From positions 1-17,412 of the forward strand of contig JAPPQA010000114.1 of the NCBI GenBank assembly GCA_028817255.1: a stretch of 17,412 nt of DNA, in the 5' to 3' direction. Shown here in pieces: positions 7,135-15,100 of this stretch. A program made the translations under genes and the position numbers. Positions within the stretch are counted from its first letter, which is position 1, and each line of letters opens with the position of its first letter. Origin of the DNA: Gammaproteobacteria bacterium (GTDB lineage Bacteria > Pseudomonadota > Gammaproteobacteria > Porifericomitales > Porifericomitaceae). The notes beneath the pieces are model-generated. The model saw nothing but the letters and a program-made list of their open reading frames with translations. It made no database searches and was not told the origin of the DNA.

Positions 7135-7772
7135 CCGGGGAAGCGCGTAGCGGGGGGCGAAAGATCGTCCTGCTGCAGGCGGCCCTCTTTACTGCGCCGA
7201 TGTTGATCGCCTGGGCGATGTTCCGATTCGCCAGCCCCGCCTTTCTGGGCGACGCCAGTCACGGGACGCTGGTCGTCCCGCCGCTCCCCCTTGCCGACGC
7301 CACTCTGCACGCGCCGACGGGGGAACGCGGCCGGCTGCACGGGAAGTGGTCCCTGGTCTATTGGAGCGAGGGTCGTTGTCTCGCGCCATGCGAACGACAA
7401 CTGCAACGGATGCAGCGCATCTGGCGGGGCGTCGGCAAATATACGCCGCGTCTGCAAAGGGTTCTGCTGCTCGAAGAGGCGGGCCCTCCCGGCTTGGCCG
7501 CCCCGGAGTTGGTCCGGCGTCTGCAGCGCTACCCGGGCCAGATGCTGTGGTTGCCGGGCGCGGCGCAAAGGGCCTCGCTGCTGACGGCGCTGGTCCCGGA
7601 AGACGGTCGGCGGAGCGGCGCGGGAAATGACCAGGCCGCCGGGGCCGCCAGCGGCCACCTCTATGTGGTGGACCCGCTGGGCAATTTAGTCGTGCGCTAT
7701 TCCCCGGATACCGATTCCGACGGAATCGTCAAAGACTTGAAGCGCCTGCTCCGGGTCTCGCGGATCGGCTGA
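7131..7772 (+). CDS. SCO-like membrane-anchored thioredoxin-fold protein
   Basis: This 213-residue protein occupies the position of the uncharacterised gene between surf1 and ctaA in Pseudomonas-type cox loci. One N-terminal helix (about 12-33) anchors a periplasmic domain. The domain has WSLVYWSEGRC followed by a C-x3-C pair (C83, C87, sequence CLAPC) and, near the end, GHLYVVDPLGNLVVRY with H176. SCO/SenC copper chaperones use a CxxxC pair plus a distal His, so this may be a diverged SCO-like copper or thiol handling factor. The Pro after the second Cys and other SCO signatures are absent, so exact function is uncertain. The ATG overlaps the surf1 stop. Confidence 0.75.
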   Translation: MTGEARSGGRKIVLLQAALFTAPMLIAWAMFRFASPAFLGDASHGTLVVPPLPLADATLHAPTGERGRLHGKWSLVYWSEGRCLAPCERQLQRMQRIWRGVGKYTPRLQRVLLLEEAGPPGLAAPELVRRLQRYPGQMLWLPGAAQRASLLTALVPEDGRRSGAGNDQAAGAASGHLYVVDPLGNLVVRYSPDTDSDGIVKDLKRLLRVSRIG

Positions 7773-7782
7773 GGGCCAAGTC

Positions 7783-8805
7783 GTGCGCGCGCTCCGAATC
7801 CTGGCCGGCGCGGCAGCGCTCCTGACCTTGTGCCTGGTCGTTCTGGGAGCGTATGTCAGGATTGCCGATGCCGGTTTGGCCTGCCCCGACTGGCCCGGCT
7901 GCTATGGCCAATGGACGGTGCCCGCCAGTGCCGAGGAGCTGCGGGCGGCGGCGCGCGCGTACCCCCAGCGGCCGCTGGACCGGGCCAAGGCATGGATAGA
8001 GATGACGCACCGTTACCTCGCGCTGGGGCTGGGCCTGCTCCTGCTGGGCCTGGCCGCGGTTTCCTGGCAGCTGCGGCATCGCCTGGGGCGCAGTGCCCGC
8101 GTGGCGCCGTTTTTGCTGTTGCTGCTGGCGGGATTGCAAGCCTTGCTGGGGATGTGGACGGTTACCCTGCTGTTGCGCCCGCTGGTGGTAGTGGCGCATC
8201 TTCTGGGGGGGATGCTGATCTTGTTCCTGTTGTGGGCGCTGTTGCTGCAGTTGGCCTTTCCTTCCTTGCGGCAGGGGCGTCGGGGCGAACCGGGCCGCGC
8301 ATTGCGTCCGTGGGTCTGGGCGGGGCTGACGGTCGCCTTTCTGCAAGTGGGCCTGGGCGGCTGGACCAGCGCCAATTACGCCGCCCTCGCCTGCCCCGAT
8401 TTCCCCACCTGCCATGGGCAATGGTGGCCGCGGGGGCTGGAGTTCCGGGCCGCGTTCTTTCCCGCGGGCGCGGAGCGGGGAGACTACGGCGGCGCCGGTC
8501 GGGAAGGGACGGGTCTCGCCATTCATTTCGCCCACCGCCTGGGGGCGCTGGCGATGCTGTTGGCGGGGCTGTCGATCTCCCTGCGCGCCTTCCTGCTCGG
8601 GCATCCGCCGCTGTATTGGAGCGCCGCCCTGCTGCTGGCGATCCTGCTGGCCCAGTGGGCGCTGGGCGTTTCCAATGTGCTGTTCGGCCTGCCGGCGCCG
8701 GTCGCCGTCGCGCATAACGCGGGGGCCGCCTTGCTGTTGTTGGCCCTGGGAACGCTGTTGCACCAAACCCTGCCGCCCCTGCCCGGACACGGGGGCGGAT
8801 CGTGA
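7783..8805 (+). CDS. ctaA: Heme A synthase (CtaA/COX15)
   Basis: The enzyme oxidises the C8 methyl group of heme O to a formyl group, giving heme A for the oxidase. The 340-residue protein has eight likely helices in two related halves. The four heme-binding His of the family are H76 (EMTHRYLA), H139 (VVAHLLGG), H251 (HFAHRLGA) and H311 (VAHNAGA). Each half has a Cys-containing loop: LACPDWPGC (C34, C40) and LACPDFPTCHGQWWP. It starts with GTG at 7783, ten bases after the previous stop with GAGGG before it. Its stop overlaps the ctaB start (GTGA). Confidence 0.96.
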   Translation: MRALRILAGAAALLTLCLVVLGAYVRIADAGLACPDWPGCYGQWTVPASAEELRAAARAYPQRPLDRAKAWIEMTHRYLALGLGLLLLGLAAVSWQLRHRLGRSARVAPFLLLLLAGLQALLGMWTVTLLLRPLVVVAHLLGGMLILFLLWALLLQLAFPSLRQGRRGEPGRALRPWVWAGLTVAFLQVGLGGWTSANYAALACPDFPTCHGQWWPRGLEFRAAFFPAGAERGDYGGAGREGTGLAIHFAHRLGALAMLLAGLSISLRAFLLGHPPLYWSAALLLAILLAQWALGVSNVLFGLPAPVAVAHNAGAALLLLALGTLLHQTLPPLPGHGGGS

Positions 8806-9740
8806 GTCAACCGATTTCCGCGCCGCTGCCCGCGCTTTGCGGCGAGTATCTGCGCCTGTGCAAGCCGCGAATCGTGGCGATGATCGTGTTTACCGCAATG
8901 GTGGGCATGCTTATGGCGACGCCGGCCCCGGCGCCCCTGCCCGTCCTGCTCTTCGCCTCTTTGGGGATCGCGCTGGCCGCCGCCTCTTCCGCCGTCGTGA
9001 ACCATATCGCCGATCTGCATATAGACGCCGTCATGGAGCGCACCCGGGGGCGGCCCCTGCCGCAGGGGCGGATCGGCCTGTGCCAGGCGGGCGTCTTCGC
9101 CTTGTCGCTGGCTGCCGCCTCTGTGGTGATCCTGACGGCCTTTACCAACCTGCTGACGGTGGTCCTGACGTTGCTTTCCCTGGTCGGGTACGGATTCGTA
9201 TATACCTCGTATCTGAAGCGGGCGACGCCGCAGAACATCGTGATCGGGGGCGCGGCGGGAGCGGCGCCGCCCGTTCTGGGATGGTGCGCCGTGACCGGCG
9301 CCGTGGACTTCCATGCGCTGCTGCTGTTTCTGATCGTCTTCGCCTGGACGCCGCCGCATTTTTGGGCGCTGGCGATATACCGGCTGGAGGACTACGCTAA
9401 CGCCCGCGTCCCCATGCTCCCGGTGACGCACGGGGTGGCCTTTACCCGCCTGCATATCCTGTTGTACACCGTGCTCACGGCGGTGGTCAGCCTGTTCCCG
9501 GTGCTGACCTACCTGAGCGGCATGTTCTATCTGGCGGTAGCCGTGCCCCTGGGCGGCGGCTTCCTGTATCTGGCGTGGCGCATCCGGCGCGAAGACGACA
9601 AGCGGGCGCCCATGCGCCTGTTTTCCTACTCCATCTACTACCTGCTGCTATTGTTTGCCGCCCTGCTGATTGACCACTACCTGCCGTGGCCCGTGGGCGC
9701 CGCCGCCCCGCTGGCGCCCGCCCCCGGCGATGTTTTTTGA
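8802..9740 (+). CDS. ctaB: Protoheme IX farnesyltransferase (heme O synthase)
   Basis: This UbiA-superfamily prenyltransferase attaches farnesyl to heme B to make heme O, the substrate of CtaA. The 312-residue multi-helix protein has the first Asp-rich motif NHIADLHIDAVMERTRGRPLP shortened here to its key residues N67, D71, D75 and RTRGRPLP. It also has YTSYLKR, the GGAAGAAPPVLGW loop and WTPPHFWALAIYRLEDYANA. The GTG at 8802 overlaps the ctaA stop. The final 30 codons occur a second time downstream at 12019-12108, so the present 3' end may have been rebuilt by an insertion. In many relatives a sco/senC gene follows ctaB; none is seen here. Confidence 0.96.
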   Translation: MSQPISAPLPALCGEYLRLCKPRIVAMIVFTAMVGMLMATPAPAPLPVLLFASLGIALAAASSAVVNHIADLHIDAVMERTRGRPLPQGRIGLCQAGVFALSLAAASVVILTAFTNLLTVVLTLLSLVGYGFVYTSYLKRATPQNIVIGGAAGAAPPVLGWCAVTGAVDFHALLLFLIVFAWTPPHFWALAIYRLEDYANARVPMLPVTHGVAFTRLHILLYTVLTAVVSLFPVLTYLSGMFYLAVAVPLGGGFLYLAWRIRREDDKRAPMRLFSYSIYYLLLLFAALLIDHYLPWPVGAAAPLAPAPGDVF

Positions 9741-9783
9741 GCGCTTGGCGGCCTTGTCGCGCCCGCGTCATGGCGGATTTTCT
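9651..9783 (+). repeat. Direct repeat, left copy: ctaB 3' end and flank
   Basis: The last 30 codons of ctaB and 43 bp beyond match 12019-12140. Within the 90 coding bases I count four differences. Past the stop, the left copy has two further substitutions and 11 extra bases, then the final 16 bp (TCATGGCGGATTTTCT, 9768-9783) are identical. The similarity stops abruptly after 9783. Confidence 0.9.
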
Positions 9784-9809
9784 GCTTGTGCAAGGCACAA
9801 TGGCGCCAG

Positions 9810-9836
9810 GCCCCGTTGAATTTGCAGGGGCTTTTT
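9810..9836 (+). terminator. Rho-independent terminator after ctaB
   Basis: GCCCC at 9810-9814 pairs with GGGGC at 9827-9831 across a 12-base loop and is followed by TTTTT (9832-9836). It lies 70 bp after the ctaB stop and would end the assembly-gene transcript. It is just outside the repeated ctaB flank, so it belongs to the unique side of the left junction. Confidence 0.6.
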
Positions 9837-9844
9837 CTTATTCT
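9816..9844 (+). promoter_or_regulatory. Possible sigma-70 promoter for the GRDP-like gene
   Basis: TTGAAT (9816-9821), a 17-bp spacer and TATTCT (9839-9844) approximate the -35 and -10 hexamers with four matches of six each. The start would fall just before the ribosome site at 9851. The site overlaps the terminator, so this is a weak call. Confidence 0.3.
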
Positions 9845-9864
9845 TAGCAAAGGAGACGCGAATC

Positions 9865-10347
9865 ATGAGCGAGTCGCAGAACATGAAAGGAATCAATCTG
9901 GAACCTGTCATCATCAAAGCCATGGATGAGGAGGAAGGTCATGGATGGGGCTTCGATTTCGCTTGCCGCGTGGCTGCGGAGTACCAGCGCTTCCTGATCC
10001 TGTGCCGCGGCAACCCGGATATCGGGGTAGTTCCCTCCGCTGTTGTGGACGACTTCTGGCATCTGCATATTCTGGACACCCAGAAGTATGCCGAAGATTG
10101 CGACCGGTTCTTTGGATACTTCCTGCATCATTTTCCGTATTTCGGAATGCGGGACGCGCAAGACGCAAAAAACCTGAAAGCCGCATGGGAGCTATCGCTG
10201 GCCCTTTACGAGGCGGAGTTTGGCGAAAAACCTCCTGCCGACTTATGGCCGAAGTCCAGGCGTTGCCCGAATTGCGGCCGCAGGGCCGGGGTTGGCTTTG
10301 ACAGTCGCCGGCCAAGTTTCGCCGATATGGGATTGTCGGCAGTCTGA
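9865..10347 (+). CDS. GRDP-like (DUF1399-type) protein
   Basis: This 160-residue soluble protein has the glycine-rich-domain-protein-like signature seen in plants and in scattered bacteria: VVDDFWHLHILDT (W65, H66, H68), a Y-x3-C at 75-79, then FFGYFLHHFPYFG (H88, H89). The His/Asp/Cys arrangement could bind a metal, but no biochemical function is established for bacterial members. A CPNC pair near residues 138-141 gives a possible zinc site in the tail, and there is no Gly-rich repeat. The start is well supported by AGGAGA at 9851-9856. It follows a terminator, faces the restriction genes with a 183-bp gap, and is less A+T-rich than they are. I cannot tell whether it works with them. Confidence 0.75.
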   Translation: MSESQNMKGINLEPVIIKAMDEEEGHGWGFDFACRVAAEYQRFLILCRGNPDIGVVPSAVVDDFWHLHILDTQKYAEDCDRFFGYFLHHFPYFGMRDAQDAKNLKAAWELSLALYEAEFGEKPPADLWPKSRRCPNCGRRAGVGFDSRRPSFADMGLSAV

Positions 10348-10530
10348 CAGACAGCGCCGGCGGCGGGACCAGCAGAAACCGCTTTTACTTCGGATTTATC
10401 CCTGCCCTGATGCATGTCCTGGTGGCGCAAATGCGGGAAATGTTGGTGGTCTGGGATTTTCGCTTGATTTAAAAGGCGCAAAATTCGATTGGGGATTTTC
10501 AGACCTCCTCTAAAACATAGGAACATGGGC
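10348..10530 (+). promoter_or_regulatory. Control region ahead of the restriction-modification genes
   Basis: No gene is supported here. The stretch becomes A+T-rich toward its right end and contains two copies of GGGATTTTC (10453-10461 and 10492-10500), 39 bp apart. An imperfect inverted repeat TTTTCGC/GCGCAAAA lies between them. These may be operator sites for autoregulation by the methyltransferase or a host factor. I do not see a confident promoter; TTGGGG (10489-10494 region) and TAAAAC (10511-10516) are weak candidates. Confidence 0.35.
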
Positions 10531-11409
10531 ATGCAACGTAAAACAGCCAAAAGGAACGAGTCGTTCCCGATGCCGGTCATGAACAGAACCAAATACTCGC
10601 CCAATCGGTGCGCGCTCCGCGAGGACGATGCGGGGGTGTGCCTATATCACTCGAACTGCCTGGAGCTCATGGACAAATTAAGCGAAAAATACCCGGAAGG
10701 TAAATTTGACATGATCTTTGCAGACCCACCTTATTTTCTCTCCAATGGAGGCATAAGTTGCCACGCAGGGAAAATGGTCAAAGTTGACAAAGGGCAGTGG
10801 GATAAATCCCAAGGCGCAGAGCTAAATCATGAATTCAATTTAGAGTGGCTATCAAGATGCCGCAAACTGCTCAAACCCGATGGCAGCATCTGGGTGTCGG
10901 GGACTCACCATGTTATTCATTCTATTGGCTATGCCATGCAGCAATTGCAAATGAAGATATTGAACGATATTTCTTGGGAAAAACCCAACCCTCCCCCTAA
11001 TTTGTCTTGCCGCTATTTTACTCACTCGACCGAAACGGTTATCTGGGCAAGAAAGAGCGAGCAGTCGCGGCATACGTTCAACTATCCGCAAATGCGCGAT
11101 GCCAACAACGGCAAACAAATGAAAACCGTGTGGAATATCAAGGCCCCTCAAAAAGAGGAAAAGAAATTCGGCAAACATCCAACTCAGAAACCTTTGCGGT
11201 TGCTGGAAAGGATCGTTCTGGCAAGTACAAATCCAGGCGATTTAATTTTCGATCCCTTCGCCGGCAGCTCTACAACGGGGGTGGCGGCCATACGGCATGG
11301 CAGGAGATTTATCGGTTGCGAATTGGACAATGGATTTATATCCATATCAAAAAATCGTCTGCAGTCTGCAATCGAAGATAAGAACGGCACCTTGGCAAAA
11401 TCGAAATGA
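10531..11409 (+). CDS. Adenine-specific DNA methyltransferase, beta class (DpnA-like)
   Basis: It transfers a methyl group from S-adenosylmethionine to adenine in DNA, protecting the host from the linked nuclease. Motif order is catalytic DPPY first (D65-Y68) and SAM-binding DPFAGSSTTG later (from D241), which defines the beta class. DPPYFLSNGGIS, VDKGQWDKS, NLSCRYFTHSTET, KHPTQKP and LLERIVLAS strongly recall the DpnA/M.MboI-associated enzymes that methylate GATC, and more distantly M.HinfI. The target here is not proven. The product is 292 residues from ATG 10531, chosen for AGGA 8 bases upstream; ATG 10570 is also possible. Base composition is clearly more A+T-rich than the cox genes. The stop overlaps the nuclease start. 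Confidence 0.92.
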   Translation: MQRKTAKRNESFPMPVMNRTKYSPNRCALREDDAGVCLYHSNCLELMDKLSEKYPEGKFDMIFADPPYFLSNGGISCHAGKMVKVDKGQWDKSQGAELNHEFNLEWLSRCRKLLKPDGSIWVSGTHHVIHSIGYAMQQLQMKILNDISWEKPNPPPNLSCRYFTHSTETVIWARKSEQSRHTFNYPQMRDANNGKQMKTVWNIKAPQKEEKKFGKHPTQKPLRLLERIVLASTNPGDLIFDPFAGSSTTGVAAIRHGRRFIGCELDNGFISISKNRLQSAIEDKNGTLAKSK

Positions 11410-11939
11410 AGGCAGGAGGAACAGGCGGCAGTAGCACTATAACTGGCCTGAATTTTGAAAACAAAGTTGATTTTTTAACTCTTTTAAGGGACATACCGAA
11501 TTATAGAATCGAAAAAGCATTGGGGAGTTCTGGGCATAAAATTTATTATCGTAATAAACTGATTGCCAAATGCTTCAAAAAGCACGATTTCTATCGCTTT
11601 CTGGACAAGCGCAAGATCAATTGGAAAAGTCTCATTTCTAAGAAACTGTTGCCAGATGATGCATTGTTAGTCATTGCCTGCAAAACTTTGTTCATTATTG
11701 AAGTTAAATATCAGCAGGTCCCAGGCTCGGTTGACGAAAAACTCCAAACCTGCGATTTCAAGCGAAAACAGTACATTAAGCTTGTGTCTCCACTAGGGCT
11801 AAGGGTTGAATATGTTTACGTTTTGAACAATTGGTTCAAAAAACCAGAATATAAAGACGTCTTAGATTACATTCATAGTGTGAATTGTCGCTACGAATTT
11901 AATATATTGCCGTTGGCGCGGCTTGGGCTGCCTGCCTAA
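11406..11939 (+). CDS. Type II restriction endonuclease, PD-(D/E)XK fold
   Basis: This 177-residue protein is the probable cutting partner of the methyltransferase; its ATG lies in the overlap ATGA. The catalytic core is visible as LLPDDALLVI (D84, D85), then FIIEVKYQ with E99 and K101, giving the PD-x(n)-ExK pattern. A conserved-looking stretch PGSVDEKLQTCDFKRKQY follows, and the N-terminus has a Gly-rich KAGGTGGSS segment. It is not recognisably like R.DpnII, although the methyltransferase is DpnA-like, so the recognition site stays open. The gene is the most A+T-rich in the window, which fits horizontal acquisition. Its end lies 79 bp before the orphan ctaB fragment. Confidence 0.8.
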   Translation: MKAGGTGGSSTITGLNFENKVDFLTLLRDIPNYRIEKALGSSGHKIYYRNKLIAKCFKKHDFYRFLDKRKINWKSLISKKLLPDDALLVIACKTLFIIEVKYQQVPGSVDEKLQTCDFKRKQYIKLVSPLGLRVEYVYVLNNWFKKPEYKDVLDYIHSVNCRYEFNILPLARLGLPA

Positions 11940-12018
11940 ATCCCGCCTGCCAGGCGATCAAAAACGGCGCTTCCGGGTTTTGTATGGGCGGCGCCCTCCC
12001 TGTTACATTCTCGTTCCT

Positions 12019-12108
12019 TTGTTCGCTGTCCTGCTGATTGACCACTATCTGCCGTGGCCCGTGGGCGCCGCCGCCCCGCTGGCGCCCGCCCCCGGCGATG
12101 TTTTTTGA
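12019..12108 (+). pseudogene. ctaB: Orphan 3' fragment of ctaB
   Basis: The fragment encodes LFAVLLIDHYLPWPVG and on to APGDVF-stop, matching the last 30 codons of intact ctaB. The four base differences from the intact copy are TTT/TTC, GCC/GCT, TAC/TAT (all synonymous) and GCC/GTC (Ala to Val). It lacks a start and the first 90 per cent of the gene. Weak similarity may continue upstream (YILVP against YYLLL), after which it is lost. Confidence 0.85.
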
Positions 12109-12140
12109 GCGTTTTGCGGCCTCGTCATGGCGGATTTTCT
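12019..12140 (+). repeat. Direct repeat, right copy: ctaB 3' end and flank
   Basis: This is the partner of 9651-9783, offset 2368 bp in the coding part. After the stop it lacks 11 bases present in the left copy and then matches TCATGGCGGATTTTCT perfectly up to 12140. That base is also the first base of the helicase stop codon complement. Confidence 0.9.
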
Positions 12141-15100
12141 CAATCGGGCTCGAACACCAGCTCCGGCAGTACCACTTCCCAGTGATCGCATTGCGCTGTT
12201 TCGGCGTATTCGGAGCTTTGGGCGCGTTTGCTTCGGCTGAGGATGGCAGTGACATGGGCTTTAATGCATCGCCCGTACTCGGTTGGAATGAAACTCTTTG
12301 CCAGTTTGCCGATCTGGACGCCGGCTTGGTTGCACAGGGCCCAGCCGTCGCTGGCGGATTGCAGTTGTAATGGATCGCCGGGATTCAGTGCGGCAATGGG
12401 CTTATGTATCCCGTCTTCTTTTGCGAATCTGCCGGCGTAATCTATATACACGTCTTGCAGAGACAATGCCTCGTACCGCCAGTGTAATTCGGGTGCGATT
12501 TCGACGGGCAACGGGGGCGCATTGCGCTTATGGAAACATGGCTCGTCACCGAGGTCTGCATCGTTGGCGAACGGATGCCGATCGTTGAAACGGCATAGCA
12601 CCAAGTTTTTGCGCGCCCGCGTCATGGCGACATAGTACAGCCTGCGGGAGCTTTCCGGGTCTTCGTCTCGGTGCTCCCAGCCGCCGTCGAACACCACGAC
12701 ATGATCGAACTCAAGTCCCTTGGCGCGGTGTGCAGTCAGGAGCAGCAGACCCGATTGCCTGCGTCGGGCCTCTCGCGCCCATTCGGCCAGCCAGTCCAGC
12801 AGCTGTTCTGGCGGCAACGGCTTGGGCCCACATTCTTTGATGTATTCGGTTATCGCCTGCCATAATAATCGCCACCAGCTGCCGCCGCCTCGTCTCCACC
12901 ATGCGCGCAGCTCCGCACCTTGCAGCCTGTCCCGCTGAGAAGCCTCCAGGAGATCCATGCCCCGTTTCTTAATCCACTGGCGGACCGCGGTCGGTCGAAT
13001 CATGGATTCGCGGCCATCGCGCAAATGCCGAACCAGAGTTTGGGTTTCCCTTAATTTCCAAACAGGTACGGATTTCTTTAGATCGGCCGCCGATTGCACG
13101 GGTATTTCGTTCAGCGCACAGTAGCCGCGCACTGGATCGAGGTCTTCCCATTTGCGAGCGATCACTGCAACTTTCGACCAGCTCCACCGTGAGGATAGGC
13201 CCTTCAGGCGTTGCAGCTCGTCCATGCCGGACACGGCTTGGTGTATCGAATTGTGATTGACTGTTAGCACTTGTACGCAACCCCGTGCCACGGGGTCAAG
13301 CCTTTCCCAATCGCCGCCCGCTGGGGTTTTGGCGCGTTCGCGGTTAATCGTAATCGGGTGATTTTGTTTCTGCCTCTCCGCGGCATAGCCGATAATGCGG
13401 TTTGCCGCATGGATGACGTGCCGGGTGGAGCGGTAGTTTTCAACCAGGTATTCGGTCTTTGCCTTGTAGTCGTCGGCAAAACGGCGAATATATTTTGTTG
13501 ACGCTCCCCTGAAGCCATAAATGTTCTGGTCGTCGTCCCCAACCGCCAGCAGATTGAGCCTGGACTCGGTATCCTGCAGGGTGCGTCCGGCCAGGGCGGA
13601 GATCAGTTGGTACTGGGGTTCGTCAACATCTTGGTATTCGTCCACGCAGATCCAGCGGAATCCGGACAGTAGCCGCTCGCGCCGCTCATGGGCTTCTTCC
13701 ATTCGCAAATCTTTTCCCTGGAGCAGTTCCGCGGCCTCGTACAAGATTTTGTCAAAGTCCGCATCGGTATCTATGTTGCGTTCGGCAAAGCTTGCCCCGC
13801 ACAGCCGCATCGCCAGCGCATGACAAGTCATTACCGTCAAGTACTTGCTGTCGTCGCCGATCAGCGCGTCCAGGCGGCGGCGTATTTCCACCGCAGCATG
13901 ACGGTTGTAGGTTAGCGCAACGATGCCGGCAGGGGGCTCCCGCCGCACCCGCACGAGGTAGGCAATACGGTGAACGATGACTCGAGTCTTGCCGGAACCG
14001 GGGCCGGCCAGTACCAGCACATTGGTCCGTTCCCGGTTATCCGCGACGATCTTTCTCTGCCTCGTGTTCATCGGTTCGACGATGGCGCGCCAGGATTCGG
14101 GGCTGGTCTGGCGATCGATTTCCTTCTCTTTTCCCGGCAGCCACTTATGCAGAAATTCCCGCCCCAGAAGGGTAAAATAGTCATGGGTCAAACGTAGTGC
14201 GTCTCGCATGTTGTCCAAACCGCGCCGGCCGTACTCGGCCATGATGTGAATGGCATTGGTCTGTGCGTTATAGTGCATACTCAGCGGCTGAAAATCGGGT
14301 TTCTCGAATCGTCTGCCGACATTTTTCCGGTCAAGATAAATCGTCATGGCAGGCCGGAATACGATCAGCCCTTTGTGCAGCCGGATAATTTCCAATTCAT
14401 GCAGCCATAACAAGGCGCGGTCCGTTAGTTTTTGCGGATCCTTGGTCTGCTTGAGTAAGAGATCGCTGTTCGTTGCCGCATACAATTTGCCCACCGTGGT
14501 CTCTGCCAGCAAGTCCACGCCGCGGGAGTTCTCAGGCAGACGGGATAGCCAGTGTAGAAGAAGACACTTGGCGGCATCCCGGCGCAATTCGGCGGTTCGA
14601 GCCAGTTTGTCCCAGCTTCGGCGCAAGGTAATTTCGACGCTCTCCCGATCCAGAGGGCGCAGTCTTAAGCTGCCGCCCTTGCCATCCGATCCGCGGCCGT
14701 CGGCGGCCAGGCTACGCAGCATCAGTCGCAGGCGTTCGGGCAGCGCACCGGCATGACCTTCATCCTTGAGTTGCTGCGATACGCTACGCAGATGCATTTG
14801 ATAACTCTCGCCCGCTTCCTGCTCCGGAGCGTGTTCCCGCATTAGCCCGATCAGGGCACACTCCATCATGGCGGCTTTGTCAAAACGATTCTGCGATGAA
14901 TTTTTTACCCCCTTGTGTATATAAGCCGTTATGGCGGAATCGTTACTGGATACGCCGACTCGCTCCAGGTCGTACAAGGCTTTGCGTACGCCGTCGCTGT
15001 CAAGCGAGGTTACCCCCATGAGCTGATCGGTGGAAATGCCGTCGCTGTCATCGGCATCCAGAATTGCAGACGCAAGCTTCAGCAGCTGTTTCCGGTAGGC

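Larger units (their letters stand above)
9741..12140. mobile_element. Putative accessory island inserted at the ctaB 3' end
   Basis: The segment carries a GRDP-like gene and a restriction-modification pair, and is bounded by two copies of the ctaB 3' end. The restriction genes are much more A+T-rich than the oxidase operon. Duplication of a gene's 3' end at both borders is the usual footprint of site-specific insertion that restores the target gene. No integrase, transposase or short terminal repeats are seen, so capture by homologous recombination or a decayed element is equally possible. Confidence 0.5.

Noticed and set aside
7729..8790. Minus-strand open frame of 353 residues opposite ctaA
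   Set aside because: It is Gln/Arg/Gly-rich antisense sequence; ctaA is unambiguous on the plus strand.
11923..12108. Separate 61-residue gene ending in the ctaB-like tail
   Set aside because: It begins inside the nuclease gene, has no ribosome site, and only its last 30 codons have meaning, as a ctaB remnant.
9741..12140. A tRNA or integrase attachment core at the island edges
   Set aside because: No tRNA cloverleaf sequence or integrase gene is visible; the repeat is ctaB coding sequence plus its flank.
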